64,000 nt of DNA, taken from Hansfordia pulvinata. Its lineage: Eukaryota > Ascomycota > Sordariomycetes > Xylariales. Both the position numbers and the translations under genes were made by a program. Where the stretch lies: positions 2,914,001 through 2,978,000 of the forward strand of contig BJKQ01000003.1 in NCBI GenBank assembly GCA_006538405.1, written 5' to 3'. Positions within the stretch are counted from its first letter, which is position 1; each line of letters opens with the position of its first letter. The notes under the pieces are model-generated. The model was not told the origin of the DNA and did no database searches. It worked only from the letters and a program-made list of their open reading frames with translations. Positions 46,401 to 57,940 of this stretch are shown piece after piece.

Positions 46401-49400
46401 GCAGACGGGGTGGGGGCCCACCTCGAGCCAGACCGTCTTCTCGTCGATGGCGCCCATCTTCTGTGCCGAAACCAAGCCGTCGAGGAAGTTGACGGGGTCG
46501 CGGGCGTGGTTGCGCAGGTACTTGGGGCCGATGGCGTACCCGCGGTCGAGCAGGCAGCCCATGAGGGGCGAGATGATGTCCATCTTGGCAGGGCGGAAGA
46601 GGGCGTTGGTAGCGGCGTGCTCAAACTCGTCGAGGATGGGGTCGACCTGGCCCGAGTGGAAGGCAAAAGGCACCTTGAGCTGCGTGCACTTGAGGTCGCA
46701 GGACTGGAGGTGCGCAGCAATGTCGGCGACGTCGGAAGAGGGGCCGCTGAGGACCGTCTCGCGGGGGCCATTGACGCAGGCGACGTTGACGAGGGCGGCG
46801 CGGTCGGGGCCGAGGGCGTCGGTGACGGCGTCGACCGAGGCCTGGACGGCCAGCATGGCGTGGGTGCCCTCGGTGCACTTCTCGACGAGCAGGTGAGCCC
46901 GGACGCCAACGAGATAGAGGGCGTCGCTCTCGGACAGGACGCCGGCGACGTTGAGGGCGGCGTACTCGCCCAGGCTGTGGCCGAGGACGAGGCTAGGGCG
47001 GACGCCCCACGAGTGCCAGAGCTTAGCCATGGCCATCTCGAAGGCGGCGAGGCCCAGCTGGATGATGACGGGGGACAGCTTGGTGACGTCGGCCTCGGAG
47101 CCGTCGATGAGGGGCAGGAAGGAGGGGAAGCCATGCAGGCGGACCAGGTCGTCCATCTGGTCGATGGCCTTGCGGAAAATGGCGTGATGCTCGTAGTACT
47201 CCTTGCCGAGGGCGGCGTAGTGGGAGCCCTGGCCGGTGAACATGAAGGCGACCTTGGGCTGGTCGGGGGAGACGGGGACCATGTTGGCCTTGAGGCGGTC
47301 CTGGATGGCGGCGCGGGCGTCCTGGAGGCTCTCGGCGACAATGTTCATGCGCCAGTAGTGCTGGATGCGGCGGGCGGTGGTGGTGTAGGCGACGTTGGAG
47401 ACGGAGAGGGAGGGGTTCTCGTCGATCCAGCGGACGAGGCTCTCGGCGTTGCGGACCATGGCGGCCTTGGACTTGGCCGTGATGGCGACGACGTGGTGGG
47501 TGCGAGGGTCGACCGAGGGCGTCTTCCGGCGGGGGCCGTCCTCGAGCAGCAGGCCCGTGTTGCCGCCGGCGGCGCTGAAGTTGTTGACGAAGACGCGGCG
47601 GGGCTTGCCGTCGCGGCGGGCGAAGGGGGTCTTGTGGAAGGCAATGTTGACACCGCGGGCGCCGAGGTCCGCGGGGAACGTCTTGTTGATGTCCTTCTTG
47701 ATGCCAATGTGCGGGGGGATGGCGTTCATCTTGAGCATGAGGAGGACCTTGACGAGGGCGGTGACGCCCGAGGCGGCCTCGCCGTGGCCGACGTTGGACT
47801 TGACGGCGCCGAGGAAGAGCGGGCGGTCGGCGGGGCGGGGGCGGCTGCGGGGGGCGAAGACGTCGGTGACGGAGATCATCTCGGTGCCGTCGCCGGCTTG
47901 GGTGCCGGTGCCGTGCATCTCGACATAGTCGACGTCGTGGGGATCGACACCGGCGTCGTCGAGGATGGACGAGGACAGGACGGACTGGGTGGGGCCGTGG
48001 GGGTGGGTGATGGAGATGGCGTCGGCCGAGTGGTTGGTCTGGGTGCCGAGGATGGTGGCGAGGATGTTGTCGTTGTCGGCGAGGGCGTCGTCGAGACGCT
48101 TGACAATGACCGAGGCGCAGGCGTCGGCGCGGCAGTATCCGTCGGCGTCGTTATCGAACGTGTTGCAGTTGTGCTGCTTGGACAGGAACTGGCCGCGGCT
48201 GAGGCCGGCGAAGATGTCCGAGTTGGTCATGCACGACAGGCCGCCGACGACGGCCGTGTCGCACTCGCGGGCGCGCAGGGCGGAGCAGGCGACCTGGAGG
48301 GCGGCGGCGGACGAGGAGCAGGCCGTGTCGATGTTGAGCGAGGGCCCGCTGAAGCCCATGTGGTAGTTGATGCGGCCGGGGCCGAAGGCGCGCACGCCGC
48401 CCGTGATGAAGTACGTGTCGACCTCCTGGGCGGCGTTGATCTCGCGCCAGTCGTCCGACGTCTGCCCGTAGTACGTTCCGATGCGGTCGAGCTGCGTCGA
48501 CGGCGTGCGGTTGGGCACGTACCCGCTCATCTCGAGCGCCTCGTACGCCGTCATGAGCGCCATGCGCTGCATCGGGTCCGTCTGCAGGGCCTCGCGCGGC
48601 GACATGTTGAAGAAGCGCGGGTCGAAGAAGCCCGGGTTCTTGATCCAGTTGCCGTACGGCGTGTGCGACGTGTTGATCGCCTTGCCCGTCGCGTCGCAGT
48701 GCGTCGCCACGGGGAACCGGTCCGCGGGCACCTCGCGGTGCGCGTCGACGCCGTCGCACAGCAGCTGCCACAGCTCCTCGACGCTCTCCGAGTCGGGGAA
48801 GCGCCCCGACATGCCCACAATCGCCAGCGCCCCCTTGCCCGACGACCCGTGGTTGCCGATCGTGCAGCCCTTGCTCTCGCCCTCCTCGCTGCCCGCCCGC
48901 GGCGGCGCCAGCACCTCCACCTCCAGCGCCGTCTCCTCTCGTAAGGTGTTAGCGAGCGTGCCGGCGGCTTGCGTAGGGCCAAACGGCACGATCCTGGCGT
49001 GCGTGCCCTCGAACACCTTGGCGTTCTCGACCGTGCCGCGCAGTGTCTTGTGGAAGCTCAGGGGCTCGCACAGGATCTCGCGGACCACCGCCGTCACCAG
49101 AGCCGCCGCCTCCGTGTGTTCGAATGGGAAGCCCGTCGAGCACGACATGAGGCGGCTGCGCGGCTTGGCCTTCTGCATGGCCGCCTGGAAGGCCGGGTCG
49201 TCGATGCGCAGCATGCGCCCAATGTCCGCGTTGGCGTGCAGGTGCGGGGCGTGGTACGGCCCGTACACGGGGATCGACGTCGCCCGCACGTCGAAGTGGT
49301 CGAGCTGGAAGATGATGTCGAGCGTCTCCGGCGGGCCCGAGATGGCCAGGTTCTGCGACGAGCTGGCGCTGATGTAGACGCGGTGCGGCGAGGGGATGCC

Positions 49401-50481
49401 GCGCGCGTTCTGCGCCTCGTCCAGGAAGCTCTGCGTCTCCTCTGGCGCGGCCCCCGGCACGACGTACGTCCATGATCTCGACTTCTCGCGCGGGCCCGAC
49501 AGGCGGTTAGCCAGGCACCCGACGTGGGCCCCGGTCCGGAACGATGCCAGCACGAGCTGTGTGCCGATTTCCACGAGGGTGGAGAGCGACGGGCTGATGT
49601 TAATAGCCGCAGCCGCGAAGAGGCCGGTGCAGAGGCCCGATAGAATAGTCGTACGCGCATTTTCGCAATCTTCGGGGTTCTTTTCACAGTAGCTGTGATT
49701 GGGCCGTGGTTAGCAGTGGCCGGCTCAGTCGGGGTGGAGGGGGTTGAAAGTTGAGGAGAAAAGTACGAGAAGTAAGCAAGAGGGCATTGGGGAAACAAAG
49801 CGAGAGAAGGGGGCAAAGGGGTATTAAGGCAAAGAGAGCCAGCAGGGGAGTACATAAGCAGTCGGCAGACAGACAGGACAGGATAGGGTGGATTAGTAAC
49901 AAGAAGAGAGGGGTGCAGAGAGACGCGTGCGTGCGTGGGACACAGGATAGAATAAGGCAAGATGGGATTCGGCAGGACATGACAGGATATGATAGGACGT
50001 GGCAGCGGACATGACAGGACAGGGATGTGGTTCCGGGGCGGTTCAGCTGACAGCCAACACCACACAGCGAGAACAGACGCCATTGACGACAATAGTGACC
50101 AAAACAGCAACAACAACAGCAACAACAACATCAGACAACTCAAAACCACTACCACCACGAAACACAACACACTTACTCTATATAGTGAGCAATCTGAGTT
50201 ATACAGAGAAGGGCGCTGCAAACCCCAGGGTACTTGGCCTCCTGGGCGTGATATCTCTCGTTGAGCTGAGGGAGTGTGGAAAAGTTGGGGATGAACTCGC
50301 GCTCCTCCTTGGGTAGCCGCTCCACCTCGCGCTTGAGGGCGTCCTGGGCCTTGAGGAGGAACTGCTTCGACAGGAGGCCGTCGAGCCACGTCTGGTAGTT
50401 GCGCGAGAGAAACGAGTGCGTGTCGGAGGACTGGTCCCCGAAGAGGTGGAAGCGCATCATCGTGTCCCGGCGGTCGGACAT
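43456..50481 (-). CDS. PKS1: Non-reducing polyketide synthase, DHN-melanin type (SAT-KS-AT-PT-ACP-ACP-TE)
   Basis: Iterative type I PKS predicted to build tetrahydroxynaphthalene from acetyl/malonyl units. Exon 1 is 50481-50177, exon 2 is 49692-43456; the 484-bp intron has GTAAGT, a CTAAC branch site and CACAG, and splicing rebuilds HYIDYCEKNPEDC. Domains on the spliced numbering: SAT with GLCTG (Cys123); KS from about 390 with DTACSSS (Cys560); AT from about 915 with GHSLGEY (Ser1008); PT about 1305-1600 with His1338 and Asp1525; ACP1 Ser1703 and ACP2 Ser1829 (both in DSLM); TE with GWSAG (Ser2005). A probable missing base at 43564-43566 makes the given frame stop at 43518. Adding it restores the end through KMVFRHMPGNHFSMMHGDL, with the expected TE His, and a stop at 43458-43456. 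Restored length is about 2180 residues, against about 2187 for Colletotrichum PKS1. The ATG at 50481 is the first in frame; an upstream GTG is unlikely. Confidence 0.94.
43564..43566 (-). other. Probable 1-base undercall near the PKS 3' end
   Basis: CCC run on the coding strand after DEYLD. One extra C gives DPEKMVFRHMPGNHFS instead of a frame that ends at 43518. Confidence 0.85.
49693..50176 (-). other. Unusually long intron in the SAT-coding part of the PKS
   Basis: 484 bp, against 57-194 bp for the other predicted introns here. Donor GTAAGT at 50176; branch-type CTAAC followed by CACAG at 49697-49693. The interior is pyrimidine-rich on the coding strand with recurring TCCTGTC words. Confidence 0.85.
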
Positions 50482-51175
50482 GGCGGCGGCGGCGGTCGGC
50501 GGCGGGTCGGGCACGGCGGGACACGGGGGGTTGGCGGAATTAGGGGAAGACTAGGTGGTGGCGGTGGTGATGTATACGATGTTGTCAAGAGAGGCAAGCA
50601 AGCACACACTTTGCGTGGGTATGTGAGTGTATTTGTGCGTGTGTGCGTGAGAGAGAGTTTGCGGCGGCTGCTCGAGGGCCGGAGGAGAGGGGGAGGGAGG
50701 GGTTGATGGTGGCGATGTGGTGATGATGATGATGATGATGAGGCTACTCTCGGAATCAGAGCCAGGACGAGGTCTGCAGGAGGCCGGTGAGGGTCCCTCG
50801 GTCTCTTGTACTCTGCTGCTGGTCCCTTCGACTGACTGTCTATCCGAGGCCGGCCAGCAGAACAGCAGGGGGGAGGGGGGGGGGGGTGGGTGTGTAAGGG
50901 TTCCGAAACCGACAAGAGCAACAACAGCAGTAACAGCAACAACAACAACAACAACGACATTGAGCCGGGTAGCGCAGGAACGGTCAAGGCCCTCATCCCA
51001 GCTGGTGTCTGGGAAAGCCGCGGCTGGGCCGTTGACCGTTGGCCGTTGCGCGGACAGTGGTACTTTCCTCAAAGACATCGACGTCGATGGTGTCTCGACG
51101 ATGACCTGTCAAGGGCAGTGCGACGGAACGCCATCTGTACGCCCTCGACCCCACGCGCCTGGCCCCGATACACAT

Positions 51176-51201
51176 GATGGGATGGGATGGGATGGGATGG
51201 G
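51176..51201. repeat. (GATGG)5 pentanucleotide array
   Basis: Five tandem GATGG units. Confidence 0.93.
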
Positions 51202-51488
51202 TCCCCGATTCCACATGGCTGGGCTCTGCTTGCCGTCTGTGTGGCTGTCTGCTGGCTGGCTGGTTGTCTGCTCGCCAGCTCCGCCAGCTCCGTCATGGTC
51301 CGCCCGGCCCGGAAGTATCGCGGCCTATCGTATCGTGGGCATCGGATGTATTGGATCGTACCGGGTTCAGGGCCCTCGCGGCGATACACAGCCGCGGCCA
51401 GAGTCACATTACTTGACGTCTCTCCTCTAATCCATGCCCCCGCCGTGGGCCGCGAAGATCAAGCCACAGCGTGTTGGGTGGTGGCGTC

Positions 51489-51541
51489 GGCAGCAACGGC
51501 AGCGGCAGCGGCAGCGGCAGCGGCAACGGCAACGGCAGCGA
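51489..51541. repeat. (GGCAGC)n hexanucleotide array
   Basis: Tandem GGCAGC/GGCAAC hexamers over about 53 bp. Confidence 0.93.
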
Positions 51542-52405
51542 CGACCGAGATCGTGGTGGACCAGCGTTGGGGAACTCCGCCTGCCCTGCCCCTGCCTCAT
51601 GCTAAGGTTTCCACCTTTAGTCAACCTTACCTTGCAACGACTGGACGATGGATTACACATTGGGGCTGCATGATGTACCGCGGAACACATGGCTTGCGGG
51701 ACTGGGGCTCTTTGGCAGGATACCTACCTCTCCATCCATCCTTCCTTCTTTGTGTCCTACCCGCGAGTATACCTTCATGTACCTACCCGCGTACCTACAT
51801 GTAAGGTATGTCTGAAGGTAGGTACCCCGTCGGCCTTGCCTCGCCTTACGAGAGATATGTAGGTACCAGATACCCTTTCTGCCATGAGTGAGCCCTGCCA
51901 TGCATGTACGTCGAGAGAACGCAGCCGGGGATTCGGCAAGAACGAAGCAGAAAGCCCCCGGGCCTGCAGGTTCTAGAACAATACCTAATCGTTACCGTAC
52001 CTTGCCGAGCCGATGCAGTGACAATGATGATAATGACCATGGCTGCCTGACTGCTTGTTGCCTGTTGCCTGCTGCTTCTGCTTCTTCTTCTGCTGCTTCT
52101 GCTGCACTGCTCTGCGATGTAATGCAATGTACTGCACTGCGCCATTGATACCTGACATGTATACATGTACACGAGAAGAGGTAGGCAGATCAGAGCAGGA
52201 CAACATGAAGATAGGTAGGATGTGGGACAGGGCAGGATGCTGCTGGGTGCTGCCCACGGAAACGACGCCCGCCCCCGTCTTGCCCCCAAAGCGCACCCGC
52301 GATAATCTCCATATGAGACCTTCTAAGACCCGATGGACGTAGGTCTAGGGTGCGCCAGCCACGAGCTCGGCCGGCGTCAGCAATAATGGGAAGTCCAGTC
52401 CAGCA

Positions 52406-52436
<31 letters not shown>

Positions 52437-55174
52437 GCTTTGGCCCTATCGGCAGGCGGGCGGACAGGCAGCCAAGCCACCGATTTGCGCATTCATGCTG
52501 CTGACTTGGGCTTCCCAGTCGTCAATCAGCAGGAGGTCCGGACGGCGCGATGGGGGCAAAAAAAGAGGTGAGTGGGGGGGCGTGTCGATATGTCTGGTCG
52601 CTTACTTGATGGCTCTTCGCCCGTGACAGGGACTCGCTACCATCACACGATATGACAGGCCTGCTGCATCATGGACCTTGAGTGCGAGTGACCGCCGACC
52701 CGAAGCCGCCCAAAGTCCCAAGTTCCAAGCCCCAAGTCCCAAGCCCAGTCTCCATGTCTTGGAGAGCGGGCTCCGGATACGCGATAAGCAGCCCTGGAGA
52801 AAAGGTCAGCAAGAGGCTGGGTGGCATGCGGTGTCGACGATGGGGACTCAGACGGAGGTTTCATGCCTGCTCAGCTGGGGTCTCTTCTTCTTCTCTTTCT
52901 GGCTCTCGGCCGCCCTGCCCTCGGCTCCCCTGTCCAGCTTGGGAGGAAAGAACAGGGCCCTCCCCCCCAAGGTCCAGACGCCATATGACTGATGTCATTG
53001 GATGGCCCAGGGAAGGGAACAAGAGACCCGAGCCGAGCCCCGGCGGACGCACACCGCAGGCACGTGTATGATGAAGTGGGAAGCCTTCCCGGCGTATGGA
53101 GTCCGCGCAGGGGTCTCGGTGAGGGTGCAGAACCCGTTCCCCCCAGGCGTCGCGGCGGAGCCGCGATCGGCTTGGCCATCGATGAAGATACATGTACAGG
53201 AGGAGGAGGAGAAGAAGAGGAGCGAGCCAGCGAGCCAGCCGGCGCGGCTCCCCCAACCGACCCTGAGTCAGCTTGCTCTCCCCATTGGTGGCCTTGTCGA
53301 TCCGCACGCCGGCTCTTCCCCCCCTGCTGCACTACTACAGAAATCCCCGATGATTCCCCAGCCACGGTCGTGCTGGGGGTCCACCCAAAGCCGTGATCGC
53401 CGGCGGGCTGACTGGTATACTCTTCGAGCATATATCCCCATTGGGAATTGCCATGGGTACCTATCCACTCCGTACGTGTACCTACTCCAGCATCTTGGAG
53501 AGAGGGGGGAGAGAAAAAGAAACGGGCCAAGGGGCTCAGCTACATCGTGTTACTCGTATTGTCCGCTGCGAGTCTCACGGCGACCGACAGTCGCATGCAA
53601 TACGAGGCCGGGGCCCGTCGGTCAGTGCCTTGGAGTTTCCGGCCAAGAATAGATACGTACTTGGAATGTTGCTGCTGGCCAAGGAGGTGTACGCATCCCG
53701 GAAAGATGCGCATGCGGACTTGATGAGTGGTGGCGTGACTGAGCCACGTTCCGCCTCCCCCTTCCCCTTTTCCTAGAAACCATGAAGCTCAGCTCTGCGA
53801 GGAGGAGGTGGTGGGAACGAGTGCAGAGCATGCATATGACGGCAGGCCGTTGTGATTTCAAAGATGGCATGTTCGGCCTCTCTCACAGCGTATGGCCCGG
53901 GCAGCGGAGGTTGCCGAGGCCTGGGGGGGAGGAAGCTCGGGTCACAGAACCTCTCTCTCACCTTGCCAGGCGTGCCAGGCGTGCCAGGTGAGTGATGAAT
54001 TCTCCACCACGCAAAGTCAAGGTCGAGCCAGCCCCGGTTACTCGTATGCACACATGTCTTGGACAGCTGCTTCACTCTCTCAGTGCTGTTTTAGGGAAGC
54101 CCGCCATTTCGCGCGGCTGCATGGCTTCCCGAGGCTTGCATAAAGGGCTGCATATATCCCCGTACAATCAAATGTTTCCTACATTTGATGGGGCTGCATT
54201 CGCGTACGAGTATCCCCTCAAGGTGTTACCAGACCTCGTCCCTCCTCCCCCTCTTCCAGCAGACGCGGTTCCGCCCTACCGGCGCCGGTCCTCGCAATGC
54301 GCTGTGGCGTACAGGCGAGGAACTCGGGGATGGGGCCTCGAGAGGCTACTGGGCACCGGGGCGGGTTCTGTCGTGCGCCGTCGCAGAATGGATGATGTTT
54401 GTGGGTGGTCATGATCGCAGCAGGAGCATCGGGTCGGTTTTGGGTATCCCGTCCAGGGCAGGGCAGCATACAGAAAGCTGCACGAGAATGCAAGGGGAGT
54501 ACGGGTAACTCGGAGGTCACGCGCCCCTGACAGTAGGTCACCATGCCGGATGGGAAGAGAGATACGGGGGGGAGAAGAGGAAAAGAAGAGAACCAAAAAA
54601 AAAAAAAAAAGAAGCGCCGGCAACTCCCTGCTTAGGGGTATCGTCATCATCACTGTGACCGCGACCACTTCCCGCAAGCCGGCGCCGTCACATGATGGGC
54701 TGTCATCGATTCGCGCAAGAGTCGCTGGCGGCCGTGCGGGAGTAGGTAAGGTACCTAACTACCTACATGTAGGTACCTACCTCAGGGTAGGATACTTCGT
54801 ACATAAAATACCAGATAAGGAGGTGCCTTAGGTAATCTTTGCATTTCCCCGACTCTTGTCCGATCGTAGGTGTACTCGTACGAGAACCTTAGGCATCGCG
54901 GCCCAACGCCCACCGGACCTGACGGAAAGGCCGGGCATGAGGTGAGCGCGGGCTTTGGACGCGTTGGCAGTATTGGGTGGTGGTCGTGGTGGTGGCGGCA
55001 GTCGTGAGCGTTGGCGGGTGTGGCTTGAGCCGGAGATGGGTTACGATTAATTCGCACGCACGCCGCCAGCGTCGCGGGCCCAGGAGCATCCAATGACGAG
55101 ATGGCGCCGCCGGGGGTCCGACACGCCCGGACAGACTCAACGGGGCTGATGGATCTCTGCTCCTGGTCACCCGC

Positions 55175-55199
55175 GGGGGGGGGGGGGGGGGGGGGGGGG
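55175..55199. repeat. Poly-G run of 25
   Basis: Twenty-five consecutive G, the longest homopolymer in the window. Confidence 0.95.
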
Positions 55200-57940
55200 A
55201 TTCAATGGATACTGAGCACCCAAGTTAAAACAGGCGAATGGAAGGAAGCCCTGCTCACTGAGCAAGCGGATCAAAACGCCACCGCGCGACTGCGGGACGC
55301 CGCACGCCACATCCCTCAGCAGCCGCGCGCGCCCGGGAGAGGGACAGACGCATGTCCGGCGAGGCTGACGGGAGGCGCCTCGGGTGGCTGGCAAGCCCAG
55401 TCCGGCAGAGGCGGACGCTTCCCAGCAGGGCGCCCAGGGGGCTCTTAGTCTATGCTTTTCCCTTTTCCCCTCTCCCATTGTCCATTCCCCCCCATGAATC
55501 GAAGCTGAAGCGGAACGACAACGGAGCCGGAGGGGAAGAGGAGGGGGAGAAGGGGGGGAGGAAGAGTGAGAAGGAAGAGACAGCCACTCAGTCAGCGATC
55601 AGCGCGTCAGCATTGGGGCGCGCCGCACCGCACTCACTCGTCGGACTCTCCCCATGCGAGCGCTCGGGCGCCCCTCTCCTCGTGGCATCCCGGTCCCTGA
55701 TGTGGACGCCAGAGAGGAAGAAAGGGAAAACCTTGGGGGATGGAGACGAGGACGCCGCCCCTTTGACGGACAGATTCCCGCGGGCGCCTACTGGTTACGT
55801 AGCAGTCAGGCATGTAGTAAGCGTCTTACATACGAGCATTACTCACACTCAGTCACATCCATCCCCCCCTATTCTCTTGTCTGGTCTGGTTGTATCCGTT
55901 GCGTCGCGTTTCCATCTACACCTCAAGTTACCGAGCACATGCGCACACCTGAACAACGGAAACAAGATTTCCAGCCCGGCCGGGATTCCAAAGAGAAAAA
56001 AAAAAAAAGATCCATTGAGCCAATGACTTTCCACCCCTCTCCTCTTTTCCAAGGTTCGCCACGAGAGAAGCCAACAACAACGTAGATCACGGCCCCCTCC
56101 AGCAGAACCACGCACACTTACGACATGCATTCAATAGCGCGGGCCCTTTCGGGCGTGGGGAAGCTTGCTTCGGGAGGAGGGGAAAGGGGGTGCCAACGGA
56201 AAATGGAGAAAAGAGGGAAAGGAAGAAAGAGGGGTGGGAAAAAAAAAAAGAAGAAGAAGAAGAAGAAGCTCGTCGGGGAGGGGGGGCTTGTGCGGCTGAT
56301 TTACGAGACGGAGAAACCGTAGCAGGAGAAGAGCTTGGGTATTCCTCCCCTTCTCGTTTCGTTTGCTTGCATCGCATCGGAGTCCGGATCGCATGTGACA
56401 GACAGACGAGAGACATTGGGCAGAGACAGCAGAGGGCAGGAAAAGGGGCCAGACAAGGGCGACGCGTCGACTCCGGGGGGAGGAGGGGGGAGGCTGGGCC
56501 GTGTCTATTCCTCGTACGTCTCGAGTACCTCCTACTCTCCAGCTCAGCTCAGGTATGTAGGCGCGATATGGCCCGGTAGCTGCGGGAATAGCTTCGTCTT
56601 CGTATCCATGACACCCTCATGGTTGCATCATGCGGGTGGTCACTTTAGATAAGGGTAGATAGCTGTAGGTGGCTTACAAACCCGTACCTTATTAGGTCCC
56701 TCTCTTCACGTGAGAGCGAGATAGGCAGTGCAAGGCACCGACCTCTTACCTCTTACGCAAAGTAAAGTTGAGTTGTGATCAGTCCGCAGCCGCCTGCCAG
56801 CCAGGTCCGACCCGGCCACTCGGCCAGCCATCCCCGCCAGGTCACCCAGTCCCGTCCGGTCCAGTGCCGTGGTAGGGTTTTGAATGGGTCACTGGCCAGG
56901 ATCCGGGGCAGCACAGCACAGCACAGCGCTTCAACCTGTACGATGAAAGCCAAGTCAAGGACAAGGTCTCAGATTGCTCTCCGTCTGTCTCATAACAAGA
57001 CACGCTCCGAGATCGACCTCGATTGACTCTTCGGCACAGAGTTGCCCTCTGCCGCCCCCGAGTATCCGTACAGCCAGCACGGGCCGCCGATCCCGCCTGG
57101 TAATCTCTCGGCCTGGCACGGCCACCCGTGTGAGTATGACTAGGTAGGTAGTACCCAAGGTACCAGGCAGGCACGGCAGAGGAGAGAACAGGAACACAGA
57201 GGAGAGAAAAGAAGGAAGATGAGAAATAGACAATCGGATTGATCGGGCTCACTAGCTCTCCTCTCGCATGACTTCATCCCACACAAGAGATTGACCTGCC
57301 GGACATCCCTGGAAAGACGGGCGGGGTGTGTCCTGCCACGGGGTATATCACCGTCAGGCAGTATGCCAACATACGGGCCTCGGCAGTTGTTGCACGTGGG
57401 CTTGCGCAGGGTGATTCCTTCCGAGTGCGGATGCAATCCAAGTGGCCCGCCTATGTAGGTGGTTGTGCTTCAGAAGCGCTCTCAACGGAGAAGTCCCCCC
57501 CTCCAACTCCCCCTTGCGTCTGGGCCCTGCGGCGAGAACATGAATGACGCAGTTGTGATTCTGCAAGCTCGCTCCAGCTGGGCCCTGCCTGCTTCTCGTC
57601 GATACCTCACGTACCTTGAATCTCCTTGCTTGAACTGACTGGGATACGCAGGTAGGTATGCATGCATGTACGCGCATTGGAAGAAAGATTATAAAGCCGG
57701 GAGGCCCCTACGCGCGCCGCAGAGCGGCGGCAGGGATGAGCTACATGAGGAGCCTCGTGGCCATGGCCACAGCAGCGAGAGGCGCAGGACATGAGAAGCA
57801 CGTTATCAAATCCTCGGGCAGCTGGGCTGCTTTCCTGACTTCTGCAGGGCCCTCAAGGTGGACTCTCTGTCTCTCTGCAGCCCACGGCGTCTCCCCGCGC
57901 GCCCTTACTTGACTGCCCTGCCAACCCGTGTGCCATGCGT

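Larger units (their letters stand above)
50482..57940. other. Intergenic spacer upstream of the PKS
   Basis: About 7.5 kb between the PKS start and the 3' end of the multicopper oxidase gene; both genes are on the minus strand, so it holds the PKS promoter. A TATA-like GTATAC lies about 90 bp before the PKS ATG. It contains a TGA array (50721-50740), AAC-rich stretch (50930-50955), GATGG array, GGCAGC array, GA tract near 52412, TAGGTACC clusters (51775-51870, 54745-54785), four TACTCGTA-type octamers, poly-A near 54596 and 55988, and poly-G 55175-55199. No credible coding sequence. Confidence 0.7.

Noticed and set aside
46140..48944. A 934-codon open frame on the + strand, opposite the PKS
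   Set aside because: It lies exactly antisense to the KS-AT exons, is dominated by Gly, Val, Ala, Asp and Glu, and contains no recognisable domain. GC-rich third positions of the PKS create it.
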